Shown in pieces: positions 31,537 through 40,139 of a stretch of 46,836 bases of DNA. The notes beneath the pieces were generated by a model, which did no database searches, had not been told where the DNA came from, and worked only from the letters and a program-made list of their open reading frames with translations. Numbering within the stretch: the stretch's first letter is position 1; each line of letters begins with the position of its first letter. Source of the stretch: Lachnospiraceae bacterium (GTDB lineage: Bacteria; Bacillota; Clostridia; Lachnospirales; Lachnospiraceae); assembly GCA_017551665.1 (NCBI GenBank), contig JAFZLB010000026.1, forward strand, positions 1 to 46,836, given 5' to 3'. The translations under genes were made by a program, and so were the position numbers.

Positions 31537-32934
31537 TTATTCCGTTTCCGTCGTCCCGAGGACAACCTCGGTTTCCACTTCCGTATAGCCTTCCGCCGCC
31601 GGACGAAGCAGCAGGACAGCGGCCGTATCCTCCGGCGCGTATTCCAGCAGCGCCTGGGAAAGCGTCGCCTCGTTCAAAATGTCCGTTTCGCCCAGCTTTG
31701 TGATGATGTCGCCGGACTGGATCCCGCCCGTCATGGCGGGAGAGTTCAGCTCAATGCGGCTCACAAAGGCACCCTGCGGAATCTCCGCCGACGTGCGGAT
31801 GTCCGCGGGCACTTCCGCGCAGTACACACCGAGGCTGACTCTGGCTTTGCCGTTGGATAAATGCTCCGCCAAAGAGCGGATATCGCTGATGCCGACGTAA
31901 TGCATCTGCCCGGGTGCGTCTTCCTGCGACAGCCGGTTGAAATGCGGCGTGCCGAAACCGATGACCTCGCCGCGCAGATTGATCAGTACCCCGTTCGCCT
32001 CGGCCCGTGCGGGCATGTCCGTGGACAGCAGACGCACGTTGCCGTCCGGAAGCATCAAAACGCGCACGTTGTTGGTCACCGCGCCGTACATGATGCTGCC
32101 CGCCAGGCCGTCCGGTTCGCCGATGGCGATGACGGGCTGTCCGATCAGGGAGTTGATCGTGGACCTGCCGAGCGTGGCCGGCGGCATGTTTTCCCGCTGT
32201 TCCTGCGAAAGCGCCGTCAGCGGCACCGTGATTACGGCCAGGGCGGTGGTTTCGTCGCCGCTCAAGTAGGTGCCCTCTGCGACGGTGCCGTCGGAAAAGG
32301 TGACGCTGAGGTGTTCCGCTTCCCGTATGGCTTCCCGGTCCGTCAGAATAATCAGGCTGCGTCCGTTGTCGGAGAGAATGAGGCCGGAGGTCGTGTCGCT
32401 CGTCAGCAGCGCGTCCCCGCTCCAACCGGTTTCGGAAGAGACACCGGTGATGGTCACAAGGGAGCGCGAAGCGGTGAGGGCAATTTCCTTCATGGACTGC
32501 ACCATTTCCGCGTAGTCCGTCCGGTCAAAGACGTATTGATCCAGCACTTCCTCCACATCCGGCTGTTCCCCTTCATGGAACATTTCGGATTCTTCGCGGA
32601 TCAGCGCTTCCGGGGGGACTTCCTCCTCCGCGGGGGCTTCCACGAGCACCACCGGGTCCGGTGCCGGCTCCGTTTCCGTTTCCGGATTGAGCAGGCGGTT
32701 GAAGGCCGGTTCCAATAAACTGAAGGTGAAGGTGGCCACAACGCCGAAGAGCACGGCCAGCAAAACGGTGATGAAGGTACGCCGCAGCAGTTTGCGCCGG
32801 TTGACCGGACGCTGCTTGATCTGCTCGCGCATGAAGGCGGTATCGGGGATGACACGCAGGGTTTCCGGTTCCTGTGTGTTCTCCTTCGCCGCTGTTTCCG
32901 TTTGCGGGGTGTCCCTGCGTTCCTCTTCCGTCAT
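31537..32934 (-). CDS. HtrA/DegP-like membrane protein lacking the catalytic triad
   Basis: Membrane-anchored protein of 465 residues. A cytoplasmic N-terminus (1-51), one transmembrane helix (about 52-74) and an acidic linker precede a trypsin-like fold (about 145-345) and a C-terminal PDZ domain (about 350-455, ISRIELNSPAMTGGIQSGDIITKLGETDI). Strand patterns of HtrA are recognisable, but the residues are gone: the histidine region reads ILTDREAI (197-203), the Asp position of TDLAV is Ala231, and the GNSGGP loop is replaced by TDMPARAEANGVL with no serine from 305 to 330. It is therefore a pseudoprotease, possibly a sensor or scaffold. It starts 6 nt after the aminotransferase stop, without its own clear ribosome binding site. 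Confidence 0.8.
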   Translation of the reverse strand: MTEEERRDTPQTETAAKENTQEPETLRVIPDTAFMREQIKQRPVNRRKLLRRTFITVLLAVLFGVVATFTFSLLEPAFNRLLNPETETEPAPDPVVLVEAPAEEEVPPEALIREESEMFHEGEQPDVEEVLDQYVFDRTDYAEMVQSMKEIALTASRSLVTITGVSSETGWSGDALLTSDTTSGLILSDNGRSLIILTDREAIREAEHLSVTFSDGTVAEGTYLSGDETTALAVITVPLTALSQEQRENMPPATLGRSTINSLIGQPVIAIGEPDGLAGSIMYGAVTNNVRVLMLPDGNVRLLSTDMPARAEANGVLINLRGEVIGFGTPHFNRLSQEDAPGQMHYVGISDIRSLAEHLSNGKARVSLGVYCAEVPADIRTSAEIPQGAFVSRIELNSPAMTGGIQSGDIITKLGETDILNEATLSQALLEYAPEDTAAVLLLRPAAEGYTEVETEVVLGTTETE

Positions 32935-32940
32935 GGCGTA

Positions 32941-34095
32941 TCAGAGCTTTCCGATGAAGCGTTGTAAGCGTTCCATGGCACGTTTGAGATTGTCCAGGGA
33001 ATACGCGTAAGAAATGCGCAAAAAGCCTTCCCCGCAGTCGCCGAAGGCCGTGCCCGGCACCAGGGCGAGCTTTTCTTCTTCCAGAAGCTTCATGGCAAAT
33101 GCGTCACTGCTCATCCCGAACTGCTTGATGCAGGGAAAGACATAGAAGGCACCGTAGGGCGTAAAGCAGGGCAGACCCATTTCTTCAAAGGCGTGCAGCA
33201 AAAAGCGTCTGCGGCGGTTGAATTCCTCCCGCATGCCGGCGACATCCGCCTCGCCGTTTCGAAGCGCCTCGATGCCCGCGTACTGGCTCATCGTCGGGGC
33301 GCACATGATGGCGTATTGATGCACTTTCAGCATCTGCTCCACGATTTCGGCGGGACCCACGGCGTAGCCCAGACGCCAGCCGGTCATGGCAAAGGCCTTG
33401 GAAAAGCCGGAGGCGATGACCGTGCGCTCCTTCATGCCGGGGAGCGATGCGATGGACACATGCTTTCCCTCGTAGGTCAGCTCCGCGTAAATTTCATCGG
33501 AGAGGACATAAATATCTTTTTCGACGCAGATTTTCGCGATGGGTTCGAGGTCTTTTTGTTCCATGATGGCGCCGGTCGGGTTGTTCGGATACGGCAGCAC
33601 CAGGACGCGCGTTTTGTCCGTGATCTTTTCCAGAAGCTGCTCCGGCTGCAGGCGGAAATCATGCTCTTCTTTTAATTCAATGATCACGGCCTTGCCCTGC
33701 GCCCAGACGACACAGGGTTCATAAGAAACATAGCTCGGCTGCGGGATCAGCACCTCGTCGCCGGGATTGAGCATGGCGCGCATGCATAAATCAATGGCCT
33801 CGGAGCCGCCGACGGTGACGAAGACATCCTCCGGCACATAGGAGACCGACTGCGTGCGTTTCATGTATGCGCAGATTTCTTCCTTCAGTTCCATGAGACC
33901 GGCGTTCGAGGTGTAATGCGTGCGCCCTTTTTCGAGCGCGTAAATGCCCTCGTCGCGGATGTGCCAGGGGGTGTCGAAATCCGGTTCGCCGACGCCCAAA
34001 GAGATTGCGCCCTCCATGCCCTGGATGACGTCAAAGTATTTTCGGATGCCGGAGGGCTTCATGTCCAGCACCTGTCTGTTCAAAGGGATTGCCAT
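32941..34095 (-). CDS. Class I/II PLP-dependent aminotransferase
   Basis: Cytoplasmic aminotransferase of 384 residues. Conserved elements are SLGVGEPDFDTPWHI, the TVGGSEAID cofactor-binding segment, PYPNNPTGAI, DEIYAELTY and the Schiff-base lysine in SGFSKAFAMTGWRLGY, with the substrate-carboxylate arginine in FLRISYA near the C-terminus. It belongs with aspartate or aromatic aminotransferases of the AspC/PatA kind; the exact substrate cannot be fixed. It follows an Lrp/AsnC regulator by 57 nt, which suggests regulation by an amino acid. Confidence 0.88.
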   Translation of the reverse strand: MAIPLNRQVLDMKPSGIRKYFDVIQGMEGAISLGVGEPDFDTPWHIRDEGIYALEKGRTHYTSNAGLMELKEEICAYMKRTQSVSYVPEDVFVTVGGSEAIDLCMRAMLNPGDEVLIPQPSYVSYEPCVVWAQGKAVIIELKEEHDFRLQPEQLLEKITDKTRVLVLPYPNNPTGAIMEQKDLEPIAKICVEKDIYVLSDEIYAELTYEGKHVSIASLPGMKERTVIASGFSKAFAMTGWRLGYAVGPAEIVEQMLKVHQYAIMCAPTMSQYAGIEALRNGEADVAGMREEFNRRRRFLLHAFEEMGLPCFTPYGAFYVFPCIKQFGMSSDAFAMKLLEEEKLALVPGTAFGDCGEGFLRISYAYSLDNLKRAMERLQRFIGKL

Positions 34096-34152
34096 GGTTC
34101 TTGCCTTTCTGAAGAGATGTCTGAAATATTATCTGTCACGGCGGGAACGCGC

Positions 34153-34641
34153 TCAGGGCGAGATCAGTTCCCTGGTGTCCTCATAGCGCTTCGCCAGAAC
34201 GGTTCCGTGATCCTTGTAACGCTTCATGATAAAGTGCGTCGCCGTGGAAAGGACGGAGTCCAGCGTCGAGAGCTTCATGGAAACGAAGTTCGCGACCTCC
34301 TGCATGTTTTTGCAGGTCAGGATGACCATGAGGTCATAGGCGCCGCTCATCAGATACACGCTGTCCACCTCCGGGAATTTGTAAATGCGCTCGGCAATGG
34401 AATCAAAGCCCATGCCGCGCTGCGGGGTCACGCGCACCTCGATCAGGGCGGAGACTTTATCATCATTGGCAGCCTCGCGGTTGATGATGGTGTGGTAGCC
34501 GCAGATGATGCCTTCCTCTTCCATCGCCTGCACTTCTTTTTCAACCGCTTCCTCCGTCGCGTTCAGGAGGACCGCCAGTTCCTGCATCGGTGTCCTTGCG
34601 TTCTTTTCCAGTACGTTTAAGATTTCCTGTCGCAGTTTCAC
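34153..34641 (-). CDS. Lrp/AsnC family transcriptional regulator
   Basis: Regulator of 162 residues with an N-terminal winged helix-turn-helix (about 1-55) and a C-terminal RAM effector-binding domain (about 65-145, VSALIEVRVTPQRGMGFDSIAERIYKFPEVDSVYLMSGAYDLMVIL). Such proteins sense amino acids and form octamers or higher assemblies. It is probably the local regulator of the downstream aminotransferase and possibly of its own symmetric promoter. The start is GTG at 34641 with GGGAGG 7 nt upstream. Confidence 0.9.
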   Translation of the reverse strand: MKLRQEILNVLEKNARTPMQELAVLLNATEEAVEKEVQAMEEEGIICGYHTIINREAANDDKVSALIEVRVTPQRGMGFDSIAERIYKFPEVDSVYLMSGAYDLMVILTCKNMQEVANFVSMKLSTLDSVLSTATHFIMKRYKDHGTVLAKRYEDTRELISP

Positions 34642-34669
34642 TTTTTTTCCTCCCTTTCATTCTGCTTTA

Positions 34670-34678
34670 TGGTATGAT
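34670..34678 (+). promoter_or_regulatory. Extended -10 promoter abutting the 34687 start
   Basis: TGG plus TATGAT (34670-34678). Expected +1 is near 34685, two bases before the ATG at 34687, so the transcript would be essentially leaderless. The -10 forms one arm of the palindrome TATGAT-T-ATCATA (34673-34685). Confidence 0.6.
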
Positions 34679-34679
34679 T

Positions 34680-34708
34680 ATCATATATGAGATTACCATT
34701 TATTGCAA
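34680..34708 (-). promoter_or_regulatory. Promoter of the lrp operon
   Basis: On the minus strand, TTGCAA (34708-34703) and TATGAT (34685-34680) are separated by 17 nt. The leader would be about 32 nt and contains GGGAGG. Its -10 abuts the divergent -10 at 34673-34678. Confidence 0.72.
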
Positions 34709-35322
34709 TATTCGTCACCTGCATCACGATTTTCTTCAACCTGCGTTCCCGCCGTGCCATGACCCGGACGGAGGATGTGCGCCGCGCGTTCTGGGAACGG
34801 GAGCGCAAGGCCAACATGACACGCAGAAAGAGTCTGGAGGATCTGCCCTATATCAAAATCCCGGAGGACATTCCGCCGGAGATCACGGAGGCGCTTTCCG
34901 GCGATGCCAGGGAAGCGGCAAAACGCGTGACGGATCTGCGCGACGAGGACGCGAAGATCGTCAATCTCACCGGGTATTCCAATACGGATCTGAAGCTGGA
35001 ATACGGCGTGGCCAACATCAATGACCTCATCGTCTATGACACGAACTACACGACGCTGGTGACGTCCCTGCAGGAATGCGCCAAGGCGCTGTATGAAGCG
35101 GAAAAGTACACAGAGGTGCAGCGCGTTCTGGAATTCTGCGTGCAGACCGGAACGGACGTCTCCGCGTCGTATAAGATGCTCATTGATCTTTACCGCACGA
35201 AGCTCTTTCTGGAGAAGGAAGCCTCCGACGCGAAGATCAGGGCGCTCGAAACCGTGGCGGAGACGCTCCGGACCATCAACAAAGACAGTATTCTTGCGAT
35301 GATCAGGGAAGCCCTCGCCTGA
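34687..35322 (+). CDS. Membrane-anchored helical protein, unknown
   Basis: Protein of 211 residues with a single N-terminal transmembrane or uncleaved signal helix (1-18) and a soluble, largely helical remainder. The final 120 residues (NINDLIVYDTNYTTLVTSLQECAKALYEAEKYTEVQRVLEFC) resemble TPR-like helical pairs but match no named family here. No ribosome binding site precedes the ATG, and the promoter puts +1 almost on the start codon. It diverges from the lrp operon, and its stop abuts the end of the convergent endonuclease III gene. Confidence 0.7.
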   Translation: MRLPFIAIFVTCITIFFNLRSRRAMTRTEDVRRAFWERERKANMTRRKSLEDLPYIKIPEDIPPEITEALSGDAREAAKRVTDLRDEDAKIVNLTGYSNTDLKLEYGVANINDLIVYDTNYTTLVTSLQECAKALYEAEKYTEVQRVLEFCVQTGTDVSASYKMLIDLYRTKLFLEKEASDAKIRALETVAETLRTINKDSILAMIREALA

Positions 35323-35991
35323 TCATTTCTCTTTTCCGAAGGAAGGACAAAGATCAGACAAAAAGCAGTCCGCGCATTTCGGCGTCGGGGCCTTGCAGAT
35401 CACGCGTCCGAAGGAGATGAGCTGAATGTTACTGCGGATCCAGTTTTCCTTCGGCAGCACGCGCATCAGATCGTATTCCACTTTTTCCGGATCCGTTTCC
35501 TTTGTCAGACCGAGCTTTCTTGAAATCCGTCCCACATGCGTATCCACCACCACCGAGGGTTCATGGAAGATGTTGCCGCGGACGACATTCGCGGTCTTTC
35601 TGCCGACGCCGGGAAGCGCCGTCAACAGTTCGATGTCGGAAGGGACTTCCCCGTCATAGCGCTCCGTCAGCTCTTTCGCGCAGGCAATGAGGTTCTTTGC
35701 CTTGTTGTGATAAAAGCCCGTGGAGTGAATGAGTTTTTCCACGTCCTTGAGCTTCGCCTTCGCGAAGGCCGCGGCGTCCGGGTACTTTTTGAAAAGCGCG
35801 GGCGTGACCATGTTGACCCTGGCGTCCGTGCACTGCGCGGAGAGGATGGTCGCCACGAGGAGCTGAAAAGGTGTCTCATACATCAAATGCGGCATGAGGT
35901 CCGTTCCGTAGCGCTCGTCCAGACGGGCGAGAATCTCCGCGCTCCTCGCCCGTTCCTTTGCCGTCAGTCTTTTTTTGGCCGCCTGTGCCAT
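35323..35991 (-). CDS. nth: Endonuclease III
   Basis: DNA glycosylase/AP lyase of 222 residues that removes oxidised pyrimidines. The helix-hairpin-helix LPGVGRKTANVV contains the catalytic lysine K132, the catalytic aspartate is D150 in VVDTHVGR, and the C-terminal iron-sulfur cluster ligands are spaced C199-X6-C206-X2-C209-X5-C215 as expected. The ATG at 35991 is one base after the stop of the M32 peptidase gene, so it is translationally linked; the longer frame to 36123 is a read-through of that gene. Confidence 0.95.
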   Translation of the reverse strand: MAQAAKKRLTAKERARSAEILARLDERYGTDLMPHLMYETPFQLLVATILSAQCTDARVNMVTPALFKKYPDAAAFAKAKLKDVEKLIHSTGFYHNKAKNLIACAKELTERYDGEVPSDIELLTALPGVGRKTANVVRGNIFHEPSVVVDTHVGRISRKLGLTKETDPEKVEYDLMRVLPKENWIRSNIQLISFGRVICKAPTPKCADCFLSDLCPSFGKEK

Positions 35992-35992
35992 T

Positions 35993-37504
35993 TCAGGAAA
36001 TCCCGTAGAGTGCGCCGAATTTTTCTTCGAGGTAATCCAGGAAATCCTTCGGCGTGAATTCGCGTCCGGTGATGTCCAGGATCCAGTCCTTCGGATCCAG
36101 GCGGTCGGCCTTTTTGTAGACATGCTTTGTCATCCAGTCGGAAATGATGTCAAAGTTGGAGCCGGACACGAGCTTGTCGATATCATACTTTTCCTTGAAC
36201 TTGTTGAAGTACATCGCGTTGTACATATTGCCGAGCGCGTAGGTCGGGAAGTAGCCGAAGCCGCCGGACCAGTGCACATCCTGCAGGACGCCGGTCTTGT
36301 CGCAGTCCGGACGCACGCCCAGGTATTCCTCATACTTGTCCGCCCAGAGCTTCGGCAGATCGGAAATCTTCACGCCTTCGTTGATGATCATCTTCTCCAG
36401 CTCATAGCGGATGATGATGTGGAAGGTGTAGGTGAACTCGTCCGCCTCAATGCGGATCAGGGAAGGATTCACCACATTGACGGCCTCGTAAAACTCCTCC
36501 GCGGATACGTCCGAAAAGACCTCCGGGAACAGCTCCTTCGTCTTCGGATACAGAAGGTCAATGAAGGCCCTGGAACGTCCGATGCGGTTTTCGTAAAAGC
36601 GCGAGACGGATTCATGCATGCCGAGGGTCTTTCCGTCCTCAATGAAATGCTTGTAATGCACGCGCGGCGTGTTCTGCCCGAAGAGCGCGTGGCCGCCCTC
36701 ATGCAGGACGCTGAACATGCTGGAAGCGAAGTTTTCTTCGTAATAGTGCGTCGTGACGCGGACATCGTCCACCGCGAGATCATCCATGAAGGGATGCTCC
36801 GTGGTGGAAATCGCGCCGCGCGAAAAGTCATAGCGGATCAGATCCAGCAGATACTGCGCGAGCTTTTCCTGCGCGGCCTGCGGGGCCTTGCGCCGCATGA
36901 AATCCGTGCGGATCTTTTTGTTGCTCTTCTTGATCTTTTCCAGGAAGGGAATCAGACGCTCCTTGCAGGCACCGAAGGTTTCGTCCAGAACGCTTTCCGT
37001 CATGCCGGTTTCGTAATCATCCAGCAGATGATCATAGTCCGTGTTCTTGTGCTCCTTACGCAGGGAAATCTTTTTCATGGAGACGTCGCGCACTTTTTTC
37101 AGCGATTTCTCAAAGCGCGAAAAGTCCGAGGCTTCCTTGGCTTCGAGCCAGTCCACGTAGGCCTTGTTGTACACCAGCGAAAACTCGTGATGCATTTTCG
37201 GCGTGATGCGCTTGATGCGCTGGTACTCGCGGTACAGCGACTTGGCGAGCGCGCTGTCATACTTGCCGAGCTCCGCGCGGTTTTCGTAAATGTATTCCAT
37301 CGCCTTGATGAATTTCTTTGATTTCAGCAGCTGGAAGGCCTGGTTGCCGAGGAAGGCCTCGGTCTCGCCCTGCAGCTCCTTGGCTTTTTTCGGGGAGATT
37401 GTCTGCTGGTCATAGTTCAGAATACTGCATGCGTGCCAGTAGTTTCTCGCCGCCGAGAGGGTTTCCGTGACAACATCGAGATTCTTTTTCAGTTCCTTTT
37501 CCAT
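35993..37504 (-). CDS. M32 family carboxypeptidase
   Basis: Cytoplasmic metallocarboxypeptidase of 503 residues in the Taq carboxypeptidase family (M32). The zinc site is the HEGGH sequence (H268, E269, H272), followed by the family's GQNTPRVHYKHFIEDGKTLGMHESVSRFYEN segment with the third ligand. It removes C-terminal residues from peptides. The ATG at 37504 starts MEKELKKNLDVV. It lies 23 nt after dtd and 1 nt before nth, in one minus-strand operon. Confidence 0.92.
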   Translation of the reverse strand: MEKELKKNLDVVTETLSAARNYWHACSILNYDQQTISPKKAKELQGETEAFLGNQAFQLLKSKKFIKAMEYIYENRAELGKYDSALAKSLYREYQRIKRITPKMHHEFSLVYNKAYVDWLEAKEASDFSRFEKSLKKVRDVSMKKISLRKEHKNTDYDHLLDDYETGMTESVLDETFGACKERLIPFLEKIKKSNKKIRTDFMRRKAPQAAQEKLAQYLLDLIRYDFSRGAISTTEHPFMDDLAVDDVRVTTHYYEENFASSMFSVLHEGGHALFGQNTPRVHYKHFIEDGKTLGMHESVSRFYENRIGRSRAFIDLLYPKTKELFPEVFSDVSAEEFYEAVNVVNPSLIRIEADEFTYTFHIIIRYELEKMIINEGVKISDLPKLWADKYEEYLGVRPDCDKTGVLQDVHWSGGFGYFPTYALGNMYNAMYFNKFKEKYDIDKLVSGSNFDIISDWMTKHVYKKADRLDPKDWILDITGREFTPKDFLDYLEEKFGALYGIS

Positions 37505-37527
37505 AATGTTCCTTTCCGTATTGCCGT

Positions 37528-38031
37528 TCAGGCTGACACACTGTCTGTGTGGGATCTTCTCGGTCTTGCGAGCTCCTCCGAATCCAGGAGGATGGTAAAG
37601 GGGCCTTCGTTTGTGAGGCGCAGGCGCATGTGCGCGCCGAAGACGCCTTCCGCCACCGTGCCGACGCGCTCTCTGCAGCGCTGCACGATGTAATGATAGA
37701 GCGACTCCGCCAACTCCGGTGCCGCGGCACGCGTAAACGAGGGGCGGTTGCCCTTGCGGCAGTCCGCGTACAGCGTGAACTGTGAGATCAGAAGCAGCCC
37801 GCCGCCCACGTCCGCAAGCGACAGGTTCGTCTTGCCGTTTTCGTCCGCAAAGACGCGCAGCGCAAGCAGCTTTTCGATCATCTTGTCCGCGGTTTCTTCC
37901 GTATCGCCTTCGCCGACACCCACCAGCACCGCGTAACCCTTGCCGATCGCGCCCTGTTCCCTGTGCGCTTCGTCATTATGCTCCGCGACCGAAACCGCCG
38001 CTTCCGATACCACCTGGATCACAAATTTCAT
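37528..38031 (-). CDS. dtd: D-aminoacyl-tRNA deacylase
   Basis: Proofreading enzyme of 167 residues that hydrolyses D-aminoacyl-tRNAs. The active-site SQFTLYAD motif is clear, and the Gly-cisPro motif appears as NEGPFTI. It is a little longer than the usual 145-150 residues because of an insertion near 17-28 ([10 protein letters not shown]) and a polar C-terminal tail. The ATG at 38031 matches the family N-terminus (MKFVIQVVS). The promoter immediately upstream would start transcription about one base before this ATG, so the message may be leaderless; AGGGG lies too close to act as a normal ribosome binding site. Confidence 0.9.
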   Translation of the reverse strand: MKFVIQVVSEAAVSVAEHNDEAHREQGAIGKGYAVLVGVGEGDTEETADKMIEKLLALRVFADENGKTNLSLADVGGGLLLISQFTLYADCRKGNRPSFTRAAAPELAESLYHYIVQRCRERVGTVAEGVFGAHMRLRLTNEGPFTILLDSEELARPRRSHTDSVSA

Positions 38032-38038
38032 ATCCCCT

Positions 38039-38067
38039 ATCATAACGGCTGCGGGGCTTTTTTTCAA
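38039..38067 (-). promoter_or_regulatory. Promoter of the dtd operon
   Basis: On the minus strand, TTGAAA (38067-38062) and TATGAT (38044-38039) are separated by 17 nt. Expected +1 is 38032, one base before the dtd ATG. Confidence 0.7.
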
Positions 38068-38092
38068 TAATTTTATGGGGGAAGGGGACGTC

Positions 38093-38122
38093 TTGACACG
38101 CGGGGGGTTTTTATTGTATGAT
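38093..38122 (+). promoter_or_regulatory. tRNA-Pro promoter
   Basis: TTGACA (38093-38098) and TATGAT (38117-38122) with an 18-nt spacer that includes a G6 run. The mature tRNA starts 45 nt after the -10. Confidence 0.7.
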
Positions 38123-38166
38123 TTCTTTCGCGTGAAAGGGAAGCGCTGACTGCTCCCGCACGCGGA

Positions 38167-38240
<74 letters not shown>

Positions 38241-38249
38241 TTCACAGGA

Positions 38250-38272
38250 AACCACCCAAAGGGTGGTTTTTT
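38250..38272 (+). terminator. Terminator after tRNA-Pro
   Basis: AACCACCC (38250-38257), AAA loop, GGGTGGTT (38261-38268), then a T-tract. A strong intrinsic terminator. Confidence 0.85.
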
Positions 38273-38291
38273 GTTGTGTGAAGGGTATTTC

Positions 38292-39107
38292 TTACACCTT
38301 TCCGTAATCCCGCTCGCCGAAGAGCGCGGTCCCGACGCGGATGAAGGTGGCGCCTTCCTCGATGGCGACCTCGTAATCCCCGCTCATGCCCATGGAGAGC
38401 TCCGTCATCGGTTCGCTTAGGATGGCGGCGGCGTTCAGCTCCGCCATGAGTTCCCGAAGACCCCGGAAATGAATACGGTTGCTTTCCGCGTCTTCCGTAT
38501 AAGGCGCGATCGTCATGAGACCGCGGACGCGCAGATGCGAAAGCGGCGCGATCTGCGTAAGCAGGTCACGCACCTGTTCCGGCGCGAGTCCGGCCTTCGT
38601 GTCCTCCCCGGCCATGTTGACTTCAAGGAGTACCTGCGCCACGGCATGTTCCTGTTTCGCAAACTGCCGGTCAATTTCCTGCGCGAGTTTCAAATTATCC
38701 ACGGAATGAATCATGCCGTTCAGAAGTCCCGGCAGATATTTCACTTTATTGGTCTGCAGCGTCCCGATCAGATGCCAGACGAGGCCGCTGTCCGGAAGCG
38801 CGATGCGGGTCCCGGCAGACATGTCTGCACATGCGCCCGTCGCTGCCTCGGCAGTCCCGGCAGAGCGCAGCGACGCCTCTTCACTCAGAAGCTTCGCCAC
38901 CCGCGGCGCTTTCTCCCGCAGTTCCTGCACACGATTTTCCCCGAAGACCGTCAGCCCCGCATGAACGGCGCGCACGACGTCCTCCGCCGGATGCGTCTTG
39001 GAAACGGCGATTAAGGTCACGCCGTCACGCCCGCGTCCCGCGCGCGCGCAGGCTGCACGAATATTCTCTTCCACGGCAGCGAGCCGTTGCCGGAACCTGT
39101 CACTCAT
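38292..39107 (-). CDS. PLP homeostasis protein (YggS/PLPBP family)
   Basis: Single-domain TIM-barrel PLP-binding protein of 271 residues, involved in vitamin B6 and amino-acid homeostasis. The PLP lysine is in TLIAVSKTHPAEDV, and the FGENRVQELREK and WHLIGTLQTNKVKYLPG motifs are typical. An Ala/Ser-rich insertion of about 30 residues (around 82-112) separates them and is not usual for the family. Its ATG at 39107 overlaps the TGA of the radical SAM gene (ATGA), so the two are translationally coupled. Confidence 0.9.
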   Translation of the reverse strand: MSDRFRQRLAAVEENIRAACARAGRGRDGVTLIAVSKTHPAEDVVRAVHAGLTVFGENRVQELREKAPRVAKLLSEEASLRSAGTAEAATGACADMSAGTRIALPDSGLVWHLIGTLQTNKVKYLPGLLNGMIHSVDNLKLAQEIDRQFAKQEHAVAQVLLEVNMAGEDTKAGLAPEQVRDLLTQIAPLSHLRVRGLMTIAPYTEDAESNRIHFRGLRELMAELNAAAILSEPMTELSMGMSGDYEVAIEEGATFIRVGTALFGERDYGKV

Positions 39108-40093
39108 GTCCGCTCATGTCCTCCGGCGCGGTGGGCAGCTTCCTGGTCACCCTCCAAAATGTGCTTCACCATGGTCATGCGGAAGCCCGCGTCGATGAAA
39201 TCACAGTGCTTGCAGAAGGCGTAGTTCTGGCGTCCCGCGGCGATCGCCTTTCTGGCGGCCTGCATCTTCGGGGAGTTCCAGGCTTCCTTCACCGGCGTTT
39301 CGTTTAAGTCCGCGAGCGTGGTCTTTTCGAAGTTATCGCAGCAGCAGAGCCCCACGCGCCCGTCCGGCGTGATCCACATATCCGTGAAGGGCAGCAGGCA
39401 GGTTTCCTTGATGACCTTCTCCGTCGCCTTTTTGTTCGGCGAGCTGCCCGCGCGGTTCGTGAGCACTTCCTTCAGATAACGCATCTGAATCTCAATCTCT
39501 AAGTCCTTGTACTCTTCGGGATGCGCCTTCACATGGTCATAGACCTTCTGGACACCGGCGTGCAGCTTGTATTCCAGTGCGTAGTTGTTGATGATGAGCT
39601 GGTTGATGTAGGGCTTGATCGCGTTTAAGCGCTCCACATTCAGCAGCAGCCCGTTCGTGGACATGAAGATGAAGCTGTCCGGCAGCTTTTCCCGCGCGTA
39701 TTTGTGCAGCTCCACGATGCGCTTGTCGAGCCAGGGTTCGTTGTTGCCGTACAGCGTCAGATGGCCTTTGTAGCCCCAGTCATGGAGCTGGTCGATGATG
39801 GAGTAATACAGCTCGTCCGTCATCTGCTGGAAGGGACGGCACACCGCGTGGATGTTGGCGGAGCAGAACTCGCAGGTGGAGTTGCAGCGGTTGATCGTCT
39901 CAATGTTGACGACATTGGGCATGGGCACCTCGCCCCTGTCCGCCGCCGCGAGGAACATCTTTGTATAGGCATCCTGCTGCTTATGCCGCGTCACAAACTG
40001 CAGCTTTAAGTAGGCATTGGAGGAGAGCAGCGGAAAGCGCTGTCTCGCCCAGAAGCCGAATTTCCCCAAAAAGGAATTGATTACGATTGACAT
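39104..40093 (-). CDS. Radical SAM protein with SPASM-like C-terminus
   Basis: Iron-sulfur enzyme of 329 residues. The radical SAM cluster motif is C70-NST-C74-EF-C77, and the SAM-binding GNNEP segment follows. The C-terminal region (GRVGLCCCDNFEKTTLADL...FCKHCDF) has a cysteine pattern that fits an auxiliary SPASM-type cluster, as in peptide- or glycan-modifying members. The substrate is unknown, and no precursor peptide was recognised nearby. The ATG at 40093 has GGAGG 9 nt upstream; a TTG at 40102 is an alternative. An extended -10 promoter lies at 40124-40132. Confidence 0.85.
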   Translation of the reverse strand: MSIVINSFLGKFGFWARQRFPLLSSNAYLKLQFVTRHKQQDAYTKMFLAAADRGEVPMPNVVNIETINRCNSTCEFCSANIHAVCRPFQQMTDELYYSIIDQLHDWGYKGHLTLYGNNEPWLDKRIVELHKYAREKLPDSFIFMSTNGLLLNVERLNAIKPYINQLIINNYALEYKLHAGVQKVYDHVKAHPEEYKDLEIEIQMRYLKEVLTNRAGSSPNKKATEKVIKETCLLPFTDMWITPDGRVGLCCCDNFEKTTLADLNETPVKEAWNSPKMQAARKAIAAGRQNYAFCKHCDFIDAGFRMTMVKHILEGDQEAAHRAGGHERT

Positions 40094-40123
40094 AGTGTGC
40101 AACCTCCGCAGAAATGTTTATTC

Positions 40124-40132
40124 ATTATAGCA
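40124..40132 (-). promoter_or_regulatory. Extended -10 promoter of the radical SAM operon
   Basis: On the minus strand TGC plus TATAAT (40132-40124), part of TGTGCTATAAT. The leader to 40093 is about 24 nt and contains GGAGG. It is the mirror image of the divergent element at 40140-40148. Confidence 0.6.
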
Positions 40133-40139
40133 CAAAGTG

